A stretch of DNA of 36,054 nt from Pseudomonadota bacterium (GCA_021819085.1 JAKASJ010000029.1:1-36054); one strand, 5' to 3'; shown: positions 26,179 to 34,449, counted from the first letter of the stretch. Notes: generated from the sequence alone by a model not told the origin. A program made the numbers and translations.

Positions 26179-26715
26179 ATGGCCAATGAGCATCGGAAAG
26201 AGGACGCAGCCGCTGCCGGCCGCATCGCGGGACCCGCTCCGTTGCCCATCGTCCTGCGGGTCAATGGCGAGACCCGCGAACTGATGGTCGAACCGCGTAC
26301 CACCCTTGCCGAGGCACTGCGTGGTCCGCTCGGTCTCACCGGCACCAAGATCGCGTGCAATCATGGAGTGTGCTCGGCCTGCACCGTCTGGCTGGACGAT
26401 CTCGCGGTCGCATCCTGCAGCGTTCTGGCCATCGAAGTGGGGGAGCGGAGGATCACCACCATCGAAGGCCTGGCCGGGCAGGACCGCCTGCATCCCGTCC
26501 AGGCAGCCTTCATCGACTACGACGCGGTCCAGTGCGGGTTCTGTACGCCCGGCCTGGTCATGTCGTGCGCGGCCTTGCTGGCACGCAACCCCCGCCCGGA
26601 CCGGAAGGAAATCGAGACGGCCATCAGCGGTCACCTGTGCCGCTGCGGAACCTATCCGCATGTCGTGCAGGCCATGCTGGCTCTGGGCACACGGGAGGAA
26701 CCGGACCTTGAATGA
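26179..26715 (+). CDS. Molybdenum hydroxylase small subunit, 2x[2Fe-2S] (PaoA/YagT-like)
   Basis: A 178-residue iron-sulfur subunit of the xanthine dehydrogenase family. The plant-ferredoxin-type cluster ligands are Cys60, Cys65, Cys68 and Cys80 (CNHGVCSAC), and the second cluster has Cys119, Cys122, Cys154 and Cys156 (CGFC and HLCRC). All eight are present. It passes electrons from molybdenum to FAD. E. coli PaoA carries a Tat signal; this protein starts MANEHRKEDAAAAGR with no twin-arginine motif, so the complex is likely cytoplasmic. ATG 26179 follows a GAGG site. The downstream gene starts inside its last codons. Confidence 0.9.
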   Translation: MANEHRKEDAAAAGRIAGPAPLPIVLRVNGETRELMVEPRTTLAEALRGPLGLTGTKIACNHGVCSACTVWLDDLAVASCSVLAIEVGERRITTIEGLAGQDRLHPVQAAFIDYDAVQCGFCTPGLVMSCAALLARNPRPDRKEIETAISGHLCRCGTYPHVVQAMLALGTREEPDLE

Positions 26716-29056
26716 CGAATTTCCGCGGCGACGCGAGCACTTCCCCGTCGGCCTGGCCCATCTCGGGCTGGAGACGGTCGAGCGGGAGATCCCTGCCGAC
26801 GAACCGCCGGCACTCGGCCCCAATGCCGGCCTGCGTCAGATCGGCAAGAATGCGCCGCGCTGGGATGCGCGCGCAAAGGTCACCGGCGCCGCCCGCTATA
26901 CGGTGGACGTATCGCTGCCGGGAATGCTGCATGCCGCCGTGCTGCGCTCGCCCTGGCCGCATGCCCGCCTGCGCTCGATCGATCTGTCGCGCGCCGCCGC
27001 GGCGCCCGGCGTGCATGCAGCGCTCACGGTTGCCGAGCCGCCGGTGTCCGGAAAACCCATCGTCCTGCGATATGTCGGTCAGCCCGTTGCGGCCGTAGCC
27101 GCCGAAACACCGGCGCTCGCACAAGCCGCATTGCAGCTGATCGACGTGCGCTATGAGCCCCTGCCCTTCGTGACCGATCCGGATCGCGCGAAACAGGCGG
27201 ACGCGCCGGCTGTCTACCGGAAACCGGAGCTGGACAAAGTTCCATCGGCCGGCCTGCCGGCCTCGGCGGCGGTCTATCCGCTGAGCGGCAATGTACTGGG
27301 CCCCGAGAGCCGCAACAGCCGCGGTGACGTCGCCACCGGCTTTGCCGAAGCGGCGGTCGTCGTGGACGGCACGTACCGCACCCAGGTGCAGACGCATTGC
27401 TGCATGGAGCCTCATGCCATTGTCGCCTCCTGGCACGAGGACGGTCTCGACGTCTGGATGTCCACCCAGTTCACCGCAGGGGTGCGCGTCCAGCTGGCCC
27501 GGCATTTCGGGTTGCCGCTTTCCCGGGTTCGCGTCCAGGTACAGGCCATGGGCGGAGGCTTCGGCTCCAAGTCGCAGATGGGTGTGTACGGACGCACTGC
27601 CGTATCCCTTTCGCGACTGGCCGGGGCGCCGGTGCGGCTCGTCTATCGTCGCGACGAGGAACACATGGACAGCGGAAACCGGCCTTCCAGCGAGCAGCAC
27701 CTGCGCATCGGGGCGCGCAGCGACGGCACGCTGACGGCAATTTCGCTGCATTCCCACGGCAGCGCCGGCATCGCATTCGGTGCCGCCCCCGGCGGGATCG
27801 CCAGCGCCCTGTACCCCTGTCCGAATATGGAATCGCTGCACTACGATGTCTTCACCAACGCCGGCCCGAGCTGCGCCATGCGCGGGCCCGGCAATACCCA
27901 GGGGGCCTTCGCGCTGGAGCAGAGCATCGACGAACTGGCGGAAAAGCTGGCTCTGGACCCCATCGTCCTGCGGGACCGGATCGATCCGAGCCCCGTTCAC
28001 CGGGAAGAACGCCGCATGGGCGCCGAGCGGATCGGGTGGTCGCAGCGCCGCGCACCCGCCTCCGACCCCGGGCCGCTCAAGCGCGGCGTCGGCATGGCCC
28101 AATCCCTGTGGCCGGCCAACGTCCAGATCAACACCGCCTGCGAAGTACGCCTGTGGCGGGACGGCAGCGTCGAGGTACTGTCCAGCGTTCAGGACATCGG
28201 CACCGGCGTCGGGACCGTGCTGGCGCAGGTGGTCGCCGAGGAACTGGGCCTCGAACCGGCAGCGATCCGGGTACGCATCGGGGATACGGAATTTCCGTCA
28301 GGGCCACCGTCCTACGGCAGCCGCACGACCGCCTCCATCACCCCGCCCGCACGCACCGCCGCCTGGCGGGTCAAGGAGGCGTTCTTTCGCACCATCGCAT
28401 CGGCCTGGCAGGTCGACGCGCACACGCTGATCGTCCAGGACGGCTCGATCCAGGTACGCAACGACCCGCAGCGCCGCATCTCCTGGCAGGAGGCGGCCGC
28501 CGCCCTGCGTACCGACCGCATCAGCGCGACCGCCGGACGGGCGGACGACTATGCCGGGTTCCGCTATCGCTCGGGCGATGCGGCCATGGCGCTGAACGAT
28601 CTCGGCGGAGCACAGTTCGCCGAGGTGGAAGTGGACACCGAGAGCGGCGTCATCCGCGTGCTGCGGGTAGTTGCCGTCCATGATTGCGGCCGCCCCATCA
28701 ACCCCAGGCAGATCGAGAGCCAGGTGCAGGGGGGCGTGCTCATGGGCATTTCCTATGCACTCATGGAAGAGCGGATCCTCGATTCCCACACGGGCTGGAT
28801 GCTCAATCCCAACTTCGTCGACTACAAGGTGCTCGGGCCGCAGGACGCGCCCGAAATCGACGTCGTGCTGCTCGAGAATTATCAGGGTTTCAGTGCATCG
28901 GACGCCTACGGCATTTCCGAGCCGGCGAACATCGCGACGGCCGCCGCCATCGCCAACGCCGTGTACAACGCCATCGGCGTGCGCATCCGGTCGCTACCCA
29001 TGACACCGGCCGCGGTGCTCCAGGCGCTCGGCCTCGTACCGGGAGGGCGTCACTGA
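26708..29056 (+). CDS. Molybdenum hydroxylase large subunit, molybdopterin-binding (PaoC/YagR-like)
   Basis: A 782-residue catalytic subunit of the xanthine dehydrogenase/aldehyde oxidoreductase family. Moco-binding signatures include MGGGFGSK (281-288) and MRGPG (391-395), and the catalytic base is Glu738 in GISEP, near the C-terminal TAAAIANAV. It hydroxylates an aldehyde or heterocycle using water. TTG 26708 is chosen because GGAGGA (26694-26699) lies 8 bases upstream and family similarity starts soon after; the open frame before it overlaps the small subunit without a signal. It overlaps the small subunit by 8 bases and the FAD subunit by 1, so the operon is tightly coupled. The substrate is unknown. 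Confidence 0.9.
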   Translation: MNDEFPRRREHFPVGLAHLGLETVEREIPADEPPALGPNAGLRQIGKNAPRWDARAKVTGAARYTVDVSLPGMLHAAVLRSPWPHARLRSIDLSRAAAAPGVHAALTVAEPPVSGKPIVLRYVGQPVAAVAAETPALAQAALQLIDVRYEPLPFVTDPDRAKQADAPAVYRKPELDKVPSAGLPASAAVYPLSGNVLGPESRNSRGDVATGFAEAAVVVDGTYRTQVQTHCCMEPHAIVASWHEDGLDVWMSTQFTAGVRVQLARHFGLPLSRVRVQVQAMGGGFGSKSQMGVYGRTAVSLSRLAGAPVRLVYRRDEEHMDSGNRPSSEQHLRIGARSDGTLTAISLHSHGSAGIAFGAAPGGIASALYPCPNMESLHYDVFTNAGPSCAMRGPGNTQGAFALEQSIDELAEKLALDPIVLRDRIDPSPVHREERRMGAERIGWSQRRAPASDPGPLKRGVGMAQSLWPANVQINTACEVRLWRDGSVEVLSSVQDIGTGVGTVLAQVVAEELGLEPAAIRVRIGDTEFPSGPPSYGSRTTASITPPARTAAWRVKEAFFRTIASAWQVDAHTLIVQDGSIQVRNDPQRRISWQEAAAALRTDRISATAGRADDYAGFRYRSGDAAMALNDLGGAQFAEVEVDTESGVIRVLRVVAVHDCGRPINPRQIESQVQGGVLMGISYALMEERILDSHTGWMLNPNFVDYKVLGPQDAPEIDVVLLENYQGFSASDAYGISEPANIATAAAIANAVYNAIGVRIRSLPMTPAAVLQALGLVPGGRH

Positions 29057-30120
29057 TGGAACCCTTCGCCTGGCAGCCCGCCGCCTCACCCTCGGAAGCG
29101 GCCTCCATCGCCACCCACACCACCGCCGAAGCGATGCTCACGCTGACCGGCAGGCCGGACACCCAGCAGGCCATGCTCATCAAGGCCGGCGGGGTGGACC
29201 TGCTGGATCTCATGAAAGAGGGGCTGGTGAACCCCGGCCGACTGATCGATATCAGCCGCTTGCCGGACCTGGACGGCATCTCCGGGGAACCGGACGGGGG
29301 CGTACGCATCGGTGCGCTCGCCACACTGGCCCGGATCGCCGCGCACCCTGCCCTGCAGCAGAGCCATGCCGCATTGAGCCAGGCGGCTGCGCTAGCCGCC
29401 AGTCCCCAGATCCGCAACCGCGCCACCCTCGGCGGGAACCTGTTGCAGCGACCCCGCTGCTGGTATTTCCGCTCCGCCGCGCATCACTGTCTGCGCAAGG
29501 GCGGTGCGCACTGCTTTGCCTTTCCGGGCGACAACCGCTACCACGCGGTTTTCGCCAATCAGGGATGCGCCATCGTCCATGCCTCGACACCGGCCACCGC
29601 GCTGGCGGCGTACCGTGCCGAAGTGGAGCTGGCGGATTCTGCCGGCCATCGACGCCGGGTTCCGCTGGCGGATTTCTTCGTGTTGCCCCAGGCAGACATG
29701 CACCGCGAGAATACGCTGGCCCGCGGAGAACTTTTGACGGCGGTCTGGCTGCCCCCGCAGAAACCGGACTGTCGTGCGCAGTATCTGCAGATCGGGGAAA
29801 GAGCGGCATTCGACTGGCCCCTTGCCGCCGTGGCAGCCGTTCTGGACATGGATGGGACGGGCCATTGCCGCCAGGCGAGCATCGTGCTCGGCGCCGCAGC
29901 CCCGGTTCCGTGGCGTGCGCGCCAGGCCGAGGCCCTGCTGGCCGGGGCCAGGATCGACAGCGCGACGGCCGCAGCGGCGGGCGAAGCCGCGCTGGCAGGC
30001 GCCACGCCGCTGTCGCAGAACGCCTACAAACTGCCGCTGCTGGCGGCGCTGGTGCGCCGTGCCGTACTCAGTGCTGCCGCCATCGACACCGTATTGCCGG
30101 CGAATCCCGGTGCACCGTAG
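29056..30120 (+). CDS. Molybdenum hydroxylase FAD subunit with extra [4Fe-4S] site (PaoB/YagS-like)
   Basis: A 354-residue FAD-binding subunit. IKAGGVDLLDLMK (42-54) and NRATLGGNLLQRPRC (121-135) are the FAD-binding motifs. Four cysteines, Cys135, Cys145, Cys153 and Cys171, sit where E. coli PaoB holds an additional [4Fe-4S] cluster, so this complex belongs to the PaoABC branch and not to classical xanthine dehydrogenase. ATG 29056 overlaps the large-subunit stop. No PaoD-type cofactor-insertion chaperone follows; the next locus is on the other strand. Confidence 0.89.
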   Translation: MEPFAWQPAASPSEAASIATHTTAEAMLTLTGRPDTQQAMLIKAGGVDLLDLMKEGLVNPGRLIDISRLPDLDGISGEPDGGVRIGALATLARIAAHPALQQSHAALSQAAALAASPQIRNRATLGGNLLQRPRCWYFRSAAHHCLRKGGAHCFAFPGDNRYHAVFANQGCAIVHASTPATALAAYRAEVELADSAGHRRRVPLADFFVLPQADMHRENTLARGELLTAVWLPPQKPDCRAQYLQIGERAAFDWPLAAVAAVLDMDGTGHCRQASIVLGAAAPVPWRARQAEALLAGARIDSATAAAAGEAALAGATPLSQNAYKLPLLAALVRRAVLSAAAIDTVLPANPGAP

Positions 30121-30177
30121 TCACGATGCAGACCACCCCGTCGCAAAGGGTCGATCGCCGGGGAACATCGATATTTC

Positions 30178-30525
30178 TTAAACACGGTACGCCCCGCCGG
30201 AATCCAACCAGATCCGCCTGCCTGACCAGGACTCGAATTCGCTGCGCGGCGACCCGCTTTGCCGGATCACGGAACGCAGAGTACCAATTTCGGGTTCCGG
30301 GTGATCCGGAACGGGAACGGTGGCACTGCCTGCCTCCACCCGGCGTTGCATGACGATGTGACTGCCTCGTCGTCGCACCTCTGCAAATCCATGCTTTTCC
30401 AGCACACGGCAGACATCGCGCCCCGAGAGGACGGCGCAGTTTACCCATGCGCCGCTTCGAAAGCCGTCACCAATATCGCGTTCGGGGCGCACGGCGACGT
30501 ACAGATTGTCTTCACGCTCCACCAT
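30178..30525 (-). pseudogene. Collapsed hicBA: HicB N-terminus fused in frame to HicA toxin
   Basis: The frame from ATG 30525 begins with about 20 residues that look like a HicB antitoxin start (MVEREDNLYVAVRPERDIG), then jumps into a HicA-type mRNA interferase (SGRDVCRVLEKHGFAEVRRR, GSHIVMQRR, VPVPDH, GTLRSVIRQSG). The catalytic His of GSHIVM is present. HicA's own start, ATG 30448 (GGT AAA CTG CGC), is one base out of frame with the toxin because of an extra C at 30433. The rest of hicB is missing, and the C-terminus reads on past the usual end. A 115-residue fusion could still be made, but normal toxin and antitoxin cannot. Confidence 0.72.
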
Positions 30526-30708
30526 CGCGGTCTATAGAGTTGCTCGCCATCGGGAATTTCCCTGTCGGCTACCCGTCAAGGATAGCCCGTTCATTACGCA
30601 GGATGTTACGTGCAGTCTCGATGCGGCGCATCGCCGCCTGAGCTTGCCGGCATTCCTGAACCGGTCGCGCGCCAGACAGCCCCGTATGGGACAGGCGGGA
30701 ATTCCCGG
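30526..30708 (-). other. Short tail of an unknown reading frame
   Basis: On the minus strand the bases around 30584-30690 read RRIETARNILRNERAILDG and stop, with coding-like codons but no start. It may be the end of a lost gene. The open frame continues antiphase into the Nramp gene, which is the real gene there. Confidence 0.25.
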
Positions 30709-31962
30709 TCAGAATCCCGGCAAGGTCGTCAGCGCGCCGTACACGCCCAGCCCGGCCGAGAGCGTTGCGATGGCGGTGACCAGCCAGAAATACCCGCCGC
30801 TGATCCGGTGTCCCTTGGGCAGGGCCTTGACGGCCAGCGCCACCAGAAAGCCCAGCACCATGGGCAGCAGAAAGGCATTCATCACTTCCACCGTGATATC
30901 CAGGGTCACCAGGTTGGGAATCAGCACCACGGCCAGGGCACCGGCAACGATGATGGTGGTGTACACGCCGTAGAACCAGGGCGCCTCGAGCGGGTGGTGT
31001 TCGAGCGAATGCTTGAATCCGGTGACCTCCCCCCAGCCCCAGGCTCCCGCCAGCGAGGCCACGATGGCGGCGATCATGCCGGCTCCGATGATGCCCAGTG
31101 AAAACACCACCCGCCCCCAGTAATTGCCGAGATAGGGAATGAAGGCGTGCGCGATCTGCTGAACGGTGTTGAGCGGCGCGTTGGGGTTGCGGATCCCGAT
31201 GGTGGCTGCAGTGGCGATCAGGATGGCGGCCATGATGGCCTGCGTGATCACGGACCCGAGCGCCGTATCCCAGCGGGCCGCGCGGTAGTCCTCCGGATGC
31301 AGGCCCTTGTCGGCGACGGCCGACTGCTGGTAGAAAATCATCCACGGCATGATGACGGCACCGATATTGGCCGCAACCAGCGTCATGTACCCCCGATTAC
31401 CGAGCGGTGCGTGCACCAGGCCGTCCACCACGGCATGCAGGTCCGGATGGCTGACCCAGGCGATGCCGAAAAAGACGATTTCAAACCCCCCCATGGCCAG
31501 GGCAATTCGTTCCACCTGCCGGTAGGATCCCGTCCACACCACGACCAGCAGGGTGAACGCCGCCAGCCCCACGCCCACGGCGCGCGGCTCGCCGAACAGC
31601 TCGCTCACTCCGGCCACCCCGGAAAACTCCGTGAGCAGCGCTCCGGTGGTTGCAACCGTCAGGCCAGCGACCGAAATATACGCCCAGGATTTTCCGAAAG
31701 TCTCGCTGATCAGCTCACCGTGACCTTTTCCGGTGAAGATGCCGAGCCGCACGGTCAGCTCCTGGACGAGATACAGCACCGGCATCAGCAGGAACTGCAG
31801 CAGCAGGAGCTTGTAGCCCCACTGGGCACCGCTCTGGGCGGCGGTGACGACACTGCCCGCATCGGTATCTGCCAGCATCACCACGAGGCCGGGGCCGAGC
31901 ACAGCCAGAACGCTGGCCCAGCGGACATAGCGGGTTTCGGGAAGCGCAGGTACGGTGGACAT
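30709..31962 (-). CDS. Divergent Nramp-family divalent metal transporter
   Basis: A protein of 417 residues with about eleven hydrophobic helices in the Nramp/LeuT-type order. Normal Nramp transporters bind metal through DPGN in helix 1 and MPHN in helix 6. Here helix 1 reads DTDAGS (Asp32-Ser37) and helix 6 reads IMPWMIFYQQ, so it belongs to a diverged branch whose ion choice is not safely predicted; iron, manganese or magnesium are possible. ATG 31962 is chosen; ATG 31983 would add seven residues but lies within the Fur-like operator. The operator implies iron-dependent repression. Confidence 0.83.
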   Translation of the reverse strand: MSTVPALPETRYVRWASVLAVLGPGLVVMLADTDAGSVVTAAQSGAQWGYKLLLLQFLLMPVLYLVQELTVRLGIFTGKGHGELISETFGKSWAYISVAGLTVATTGALLTEFSGVAGVSELFGEPRAVGVGLAAFTLLVVVWTGSYRQVERIALAMGGFEIVFFGIAWVSHPDLHAVVDGLVHAPLGNRGYMTLVAANIGAVIMPWMIFYQQSAVADKGLHPEDYRAARWDTALGSVITQAIMAAILIATAATIGIRNPNAPLNTVQQIAHAFIPYLGNYWGRVVFSLGIIGAGMIAAIVASLAGAWGWGEVTGFKHSLEHHPLEAPWFYGVYTTIIVAGALAVVLIPNLVTLDITVEVMNAFLLPMVLGFLVALAVKALPKGHRISGGYFWLVTAIATLSAGLGVYGALTTLPGF

Positions 31963-32011
31963 TTTAGAACAATTCTCATTCATTCTTGGTAATGAGAATT
32001 ATTACTGTCTG
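31962..32011 (-). promoter_or_regulatory. Double Fur-like operator at the Nramp start
   Basis: AATGAGAATTATT at 31991-32003 (plus strand) and its near-complement AACAATTCTCATT at 31968-31980 form an inverted repeat with 12 of 13 bases matching and a 10-base spacer. Each arm matches half of the Fur box AATGAGAATTATTCTCATT. The site covers the upstream start codon and the likely promoter. Binding by Fur or a related regulator is inferred. Confidence 0.62.
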
Positions 32012-32095
32012 TTAGCTGCCTGTCAAGCGACACCGGCACGGTTTGCTTCCATCCGGACTGGAACACCCCCGTGCGATGCCGGACCAGCCCCGACA

Positions 32096-32431
32096 TCAGC
32101 CACTCCGGGCGAGCCCGCCGCGAACGAGGAACGGGACCCCGGCCCGCGCAGGCATCCCGCAGACCACGAGACGGTCCGCGACGCGGTGTCCGAAGAGGAC
32201 CGCCGGGATATCGGCGCGCGGCATGCCCGTGGTCGTGCCCGCGACCCGGGGAATCCAGCTTTGCAAGCGGGCCGCGTGGGTCGGGCACTGGAGCTGCGCC
32301 TTGTCGCCGATTCCGGCGAGACGCAGTTGCAGCTCGGCCGGCAAGGATGGCGCATCGGCATCCGGTACCGCCCGAAGGTGGCCGTGCGCAGTCAGCAGCG
32401 GTGCGAGGAAGCCGGTGTCGGCAATCGGCAT
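32096..32431 (-). CDS. Small protein of unknown function
   Basis: A 111-residue frame with codon use like the neighbouring real genes (high GC at third positions). The protein (MPIADTGFLAPLLTAHG at the start) has no family that I recognise and no signal peptide; the opening recalls PIN domains, but the rest does not. TATAAT lies only about eight bases before the ATG, so the message may be leaderless; no good -35 is seen. It lies about 110 bp upstream of the Nramp gene on the same strand. Confidence 0.5.
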   Translation of the reverse strand: MPIADTGFLAPLLTAHGHLRAVPDADAPSLPAELQLRLAGIGDKAQLQCPTHAARLQSWIPRVAGTTTGMPRADIPAVLFGHRVADRLVVCGMPARAGVPFLVRGGLARSG

Positions 32432-32800
32432 GACGGCGATTATACGGACATGTTGAATCGGACTGCCGTTCGGGGGTGGAGCCTTATGGCACCGCTTGGA
32501 ATTCGATCAATAAGCGCGGTGGATAGTGCAAGTGCCCAAACGGCAATCAGCGCCCATCCTGCGCGGGGACACTGCATTGGAATACGCCTGCACCGGCAGC
32601 AACAAAGGCAGTGACCCGGTAACCTGATCGCTGCATTTTCACCGTGAGCCGGCTGTGGCCGGTCGTTGCCAAGACGCCTGCTCCGGACAATGCAGTGCCC
32701 CAGGCGGTTTTTTTCGTCGGGTCTCCGGCATGCTGCGCCGCAAGCCGGGCGTGGCCGACGTCCCGCGAGCGGGAGACGTCGCCAGGTCCCATGTTAGTTC
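32432..32800. other. Gap before higBA
   Basis: About 370 bp with no gene that I can support. A run of seven T at about 32708-32714 follows GGCGG but has no matching hairpin arm. Riboswitch patterns were considered and not found. Confidence 0.3.
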
Positions 32801-32835
32801 TTGTTGCGTAATGCGCAACGCGCTATCATTAGCGC
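32801..32835 (+). promoter_or_regulatory. higBA promoter with palindrome touching the start codon
   Basis: TTGTTG (32801-32806), a 17-bp spacer and TATCAT (32824-32829). Two inverted repeats overlap it: TTGCG-N5-CGCAA (32804-32818) and the perfect GCGCTA-N4-TAGCGC (32820-32835). The second ends exactly before ATG 32836. They are probably HigA operators. Only six bases separate the -10 box from the start codon, so the mRNA is likely leaderless. Confidence 0.62.
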
Positions 32836-33114
32836 ATGATTCAGTCGTTCCGGCATAAGGGACTGAGGAGATTCTTCGAGTCGGGAAGCTCGGCTGGAAT
32901 CCAGCCCCACCACGCCAAACGGCTGAGAATGCTCCTAGCCGCCCTGGATACTGCCCATACTATCGAGGACGTGGATATTGCGGGGTTCCGCCTGCACCCT
33001 TTGCGGGGCTCCGAACGTGGCCGCTGGTCGGTATGGGTCAACGGAAACTGGCGTTTGACATTTGAGTTCAGGGACGGTCACGCCTATGCCCTGGACTATG
33101 AGGACTATCACTGA
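32836..33114 (+). CDS. higB: HigB toxin (RelE/HigB superfamily)
   Basis: A 92-residue protein matching HigB-1 toxins along its length: MIQSFRHKGLRRFFE, then GFRLHPLRGSERGRWSVWVN and WRLTFEFRDGHAYALDYEDYH. The family cuts mRNA at the ribosome; basic residues of the RGRWSV and NWRLTF strands form the active site. It lies first in the operon, the usual HigBA order, and its stop overlaps the antitoxin start by one base. No ribosome site precedes the ATG (see promoter). Confidence 0.92.
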   Translation: MIQSFRHKGLRRFFESGSSAGIQPHHAKRLRMLLAALDTAHTIEDVDIAGFRLHPLRGSERGRWSVWVNGNWRLTFEFRDGHAYALDYEDYH

Positions 33115-33407
33115 TGGCTATGCACAATCCTCCCCACCCCGGCGAGTTCATCACCGAGGTCTATTTGAAGCCCAATAACCTCAGTGGTCGCGAGCTTTCC
33201 GCAAAGCTCGATGTATCCGCTTCCACGCTGAATCGTATTCTGAAGGGAAAGAGTGGTATCAGCCCGGAAATGGCCCTGCGCCTCTCAACGGCGCTCGGCC
33301 GCTCTGCGGAGAGTTGGCTTTCCATGCAGGTCAACTACGACCTATGGCAGGCTAAACAGCGCGTCAAGCTCGGAAAGGTGCGCAAGGTCCGGCTTAAGGC
33401 GGCCTGA
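33114..33407 (+). CDS. higA: HigA antitoxin (XRE family)
   Basis: A 97-residue protein with the HigA opening (NPPHPGEFITEVYLKPNNLS) and an XRE helix-turn-helix (RELSAKLDVSASTLNRILKG, then GISPEMALRLSTALG). It neutralises HigB and represses the operon through the palindromes at 32804-32835. The basic C-terminus (RVKLGKVRKVRLKAA) is longer than in the shortest members. It looks intact. Confidence 0.93.
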   Translation: MAMHNPPHPGEFITEVYLKPNNLSGRELSAKLDVSASTLNRILKGKSGISPEMALRLSTALGRSAESWLSMQVNYDLWQAKQRVKLGKVRKVRLKAA

Positions 33408-33413
33408 TTACAC

Positions 33414-33474
33414 GTTCGGCATGAACGCCGAAGCGGGCTCGCGGTTATGGCGCGAGGGTCTCGGCCGCTTTTTT
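33414..33474 (+). terminator. Probable higBA terminator
   Basis: A first hairpin, TTCGGC-N6-GCCGAA (33415-33432), is followed by GCTCGCG-N6-CGCGAG and then GCCGC with six T at 33469-33474. The T-run just after a GC stem makes a plausible intrinsic terminator. Confidence 0.5.
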
Positions 33475-33715
33475 CCGGCTCCCGTCCGGGAAGACGCTCT
33501 GTCGTAGGACCATTGGCAAACTAAACTGTTAAACAAACCAATGCCTTGCAGCGCCCACAAGTTTGCCCATCCTACGAAAACCTACGCAAATCGGGGTTGA
33601 CCGAGAATAATGTGGCAAAAATTGGCAACGTGGCAGACCAGTGTGCCGGCGACGGCGTCCCTGGCAGATGCCGGTGGTGGCATCCATGCCCACAGGATTC
33701 CGGTCTGATCACATT
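33475..33715. other. Gap between higBA and tumEA
   Basis: About 240 bp without a recognised gene. CATTGG (33511-33516) and CCAATG (33538-33543) form a weak AT-rich hairpin. Confidence 0.3.
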
Positions 33716-33734
33716 TATCATCAGATGATATAGT
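33716..33734 (+). promoter_or_regulatory. Palindromic operator overlapping the tumE promoter
   Basis: TATCATCAGATGATA (33716-33730) is a perfect 7-1-7 palindrome. It overlaps a -10 like TATAGT (33729-33734), only five bases before ATG 33740. The -35 is poor. An autoregulatory site and a leaderless message are inferred. Confidence 0.5.
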
Positions 33735-33739
33735 TCCTT

Positions 33740-34102
33740 ATGCAAAGGAATCCCGGCATCGACACCTTGCTCGACTTGCACGGAGAAATCATCGAACAAG
33801 GCCATGGATATTGGGTCAGCATCGAGGCCTGGCGGGTCGAGTCGATACCCGAGATCCCCCACGGCATTCGCCATGCGCTCACGCTCCATGAGCCCTACGG
33901 GAAGCGAATACTCGGTTATGACAACGCCCATGCGGTCAAACCGCCGAAGAAGTTCAAATATGCTGGGCGCATCCTGGCCTATGACCCCAAGCACCGCCAC
34001 GCCTCGGACAAGGGAGTGCCCTATGGATTCCGGGACGCCCACGAGCTGCTGACGGACTTCTTCGCCGAAGTCGATCGCGTGTTGCAGGAGACACAGAAAT
34101 GA
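33740..34102 (+). CDS. TumE-family toxin (DUF6516)
   Basis: A 120-residue protein that matches the TumE/DUF6516 pattern, particularly AVKPPKKFKYAGRILAYD, HRHASDKGVPYGFRDA and LTDFFAEVDRVL. These proteins are paired with a winged-helix antitoxin (TumA). ATG 33740 has no ribosome site and lies five bases after the -10-like box. The last four bases overlap the next gene (ATGA). How the toxin acts is not well established. Confidence 0.78.
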   Translation: MQRNPGIDTLLDLHGEIIEQGHGYWVSIEAWRVESIPEIPHGIRHALTLHEPYGKRILGYDNAHAVKPPKKFKYAGRILAYDPKHRHASDKGVPYGFRDAHELLTDFFAEVDRVLQETQK

Positions 34103-34449
34103 AGGCCATTGTGATCGGCATCATGCCGCAAGACAAAATCCGCAAGCGCGTGCTCGCGATCGCACGGGGCGACTACAGGCCCAAGCCAGGCGAACCCAAG
34201 GTCTGGTTTACCTCGATGAAGTCGCTTGCCGAAGTATTGAGCGACGAGAACCGCGCGCTGCTGAGGCTCATCACGGAAACGCAACCGGAATCGATCTCGG
34301 CCTTGGCCGCAGCCACGGGCCGCAGTCCAGGCAATCTCTCCCGCACGCTGAAGACCATGTCCCATTACGGCATCGTCGAAATGCGCCGGGAGAAGCGGCA
34401 CGTACGTCCCATTGCGAAGTCTACGGAGTTCCGGATCGTTGCCGCTTGA
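34099..34449 (+). CDS. TumA-type winged-helix antitoxin/regulator
   Basis: A 116-residue MarR-like winged-helix protein. LLRLITETQPESISALAAAT, GRSPGNLSRTLKTM and SHYGIVEMRREKRHVRP give the helix-turn-helix and wing. It is coupled to tumE by a 4-base overlap and probably represses the operon through 33716-33730. It looks intact. Confidence 0.76.
   Translation: MKAIVIGIMPQDKIRKRVLAIARGDYRPKPGEPKVWFTSMKSLAEVLSDENRALLRLITETQPESISALAAATGRSPGNLSRTLKTMSHYGIVEMRREKRHVRPIAKSTEFRIVAA

Noticed and set aside
32540-32800. Riboswitch upstream of higBA
   Set aside because: No conserved core of a known class could be read, and the T-run has no stem.
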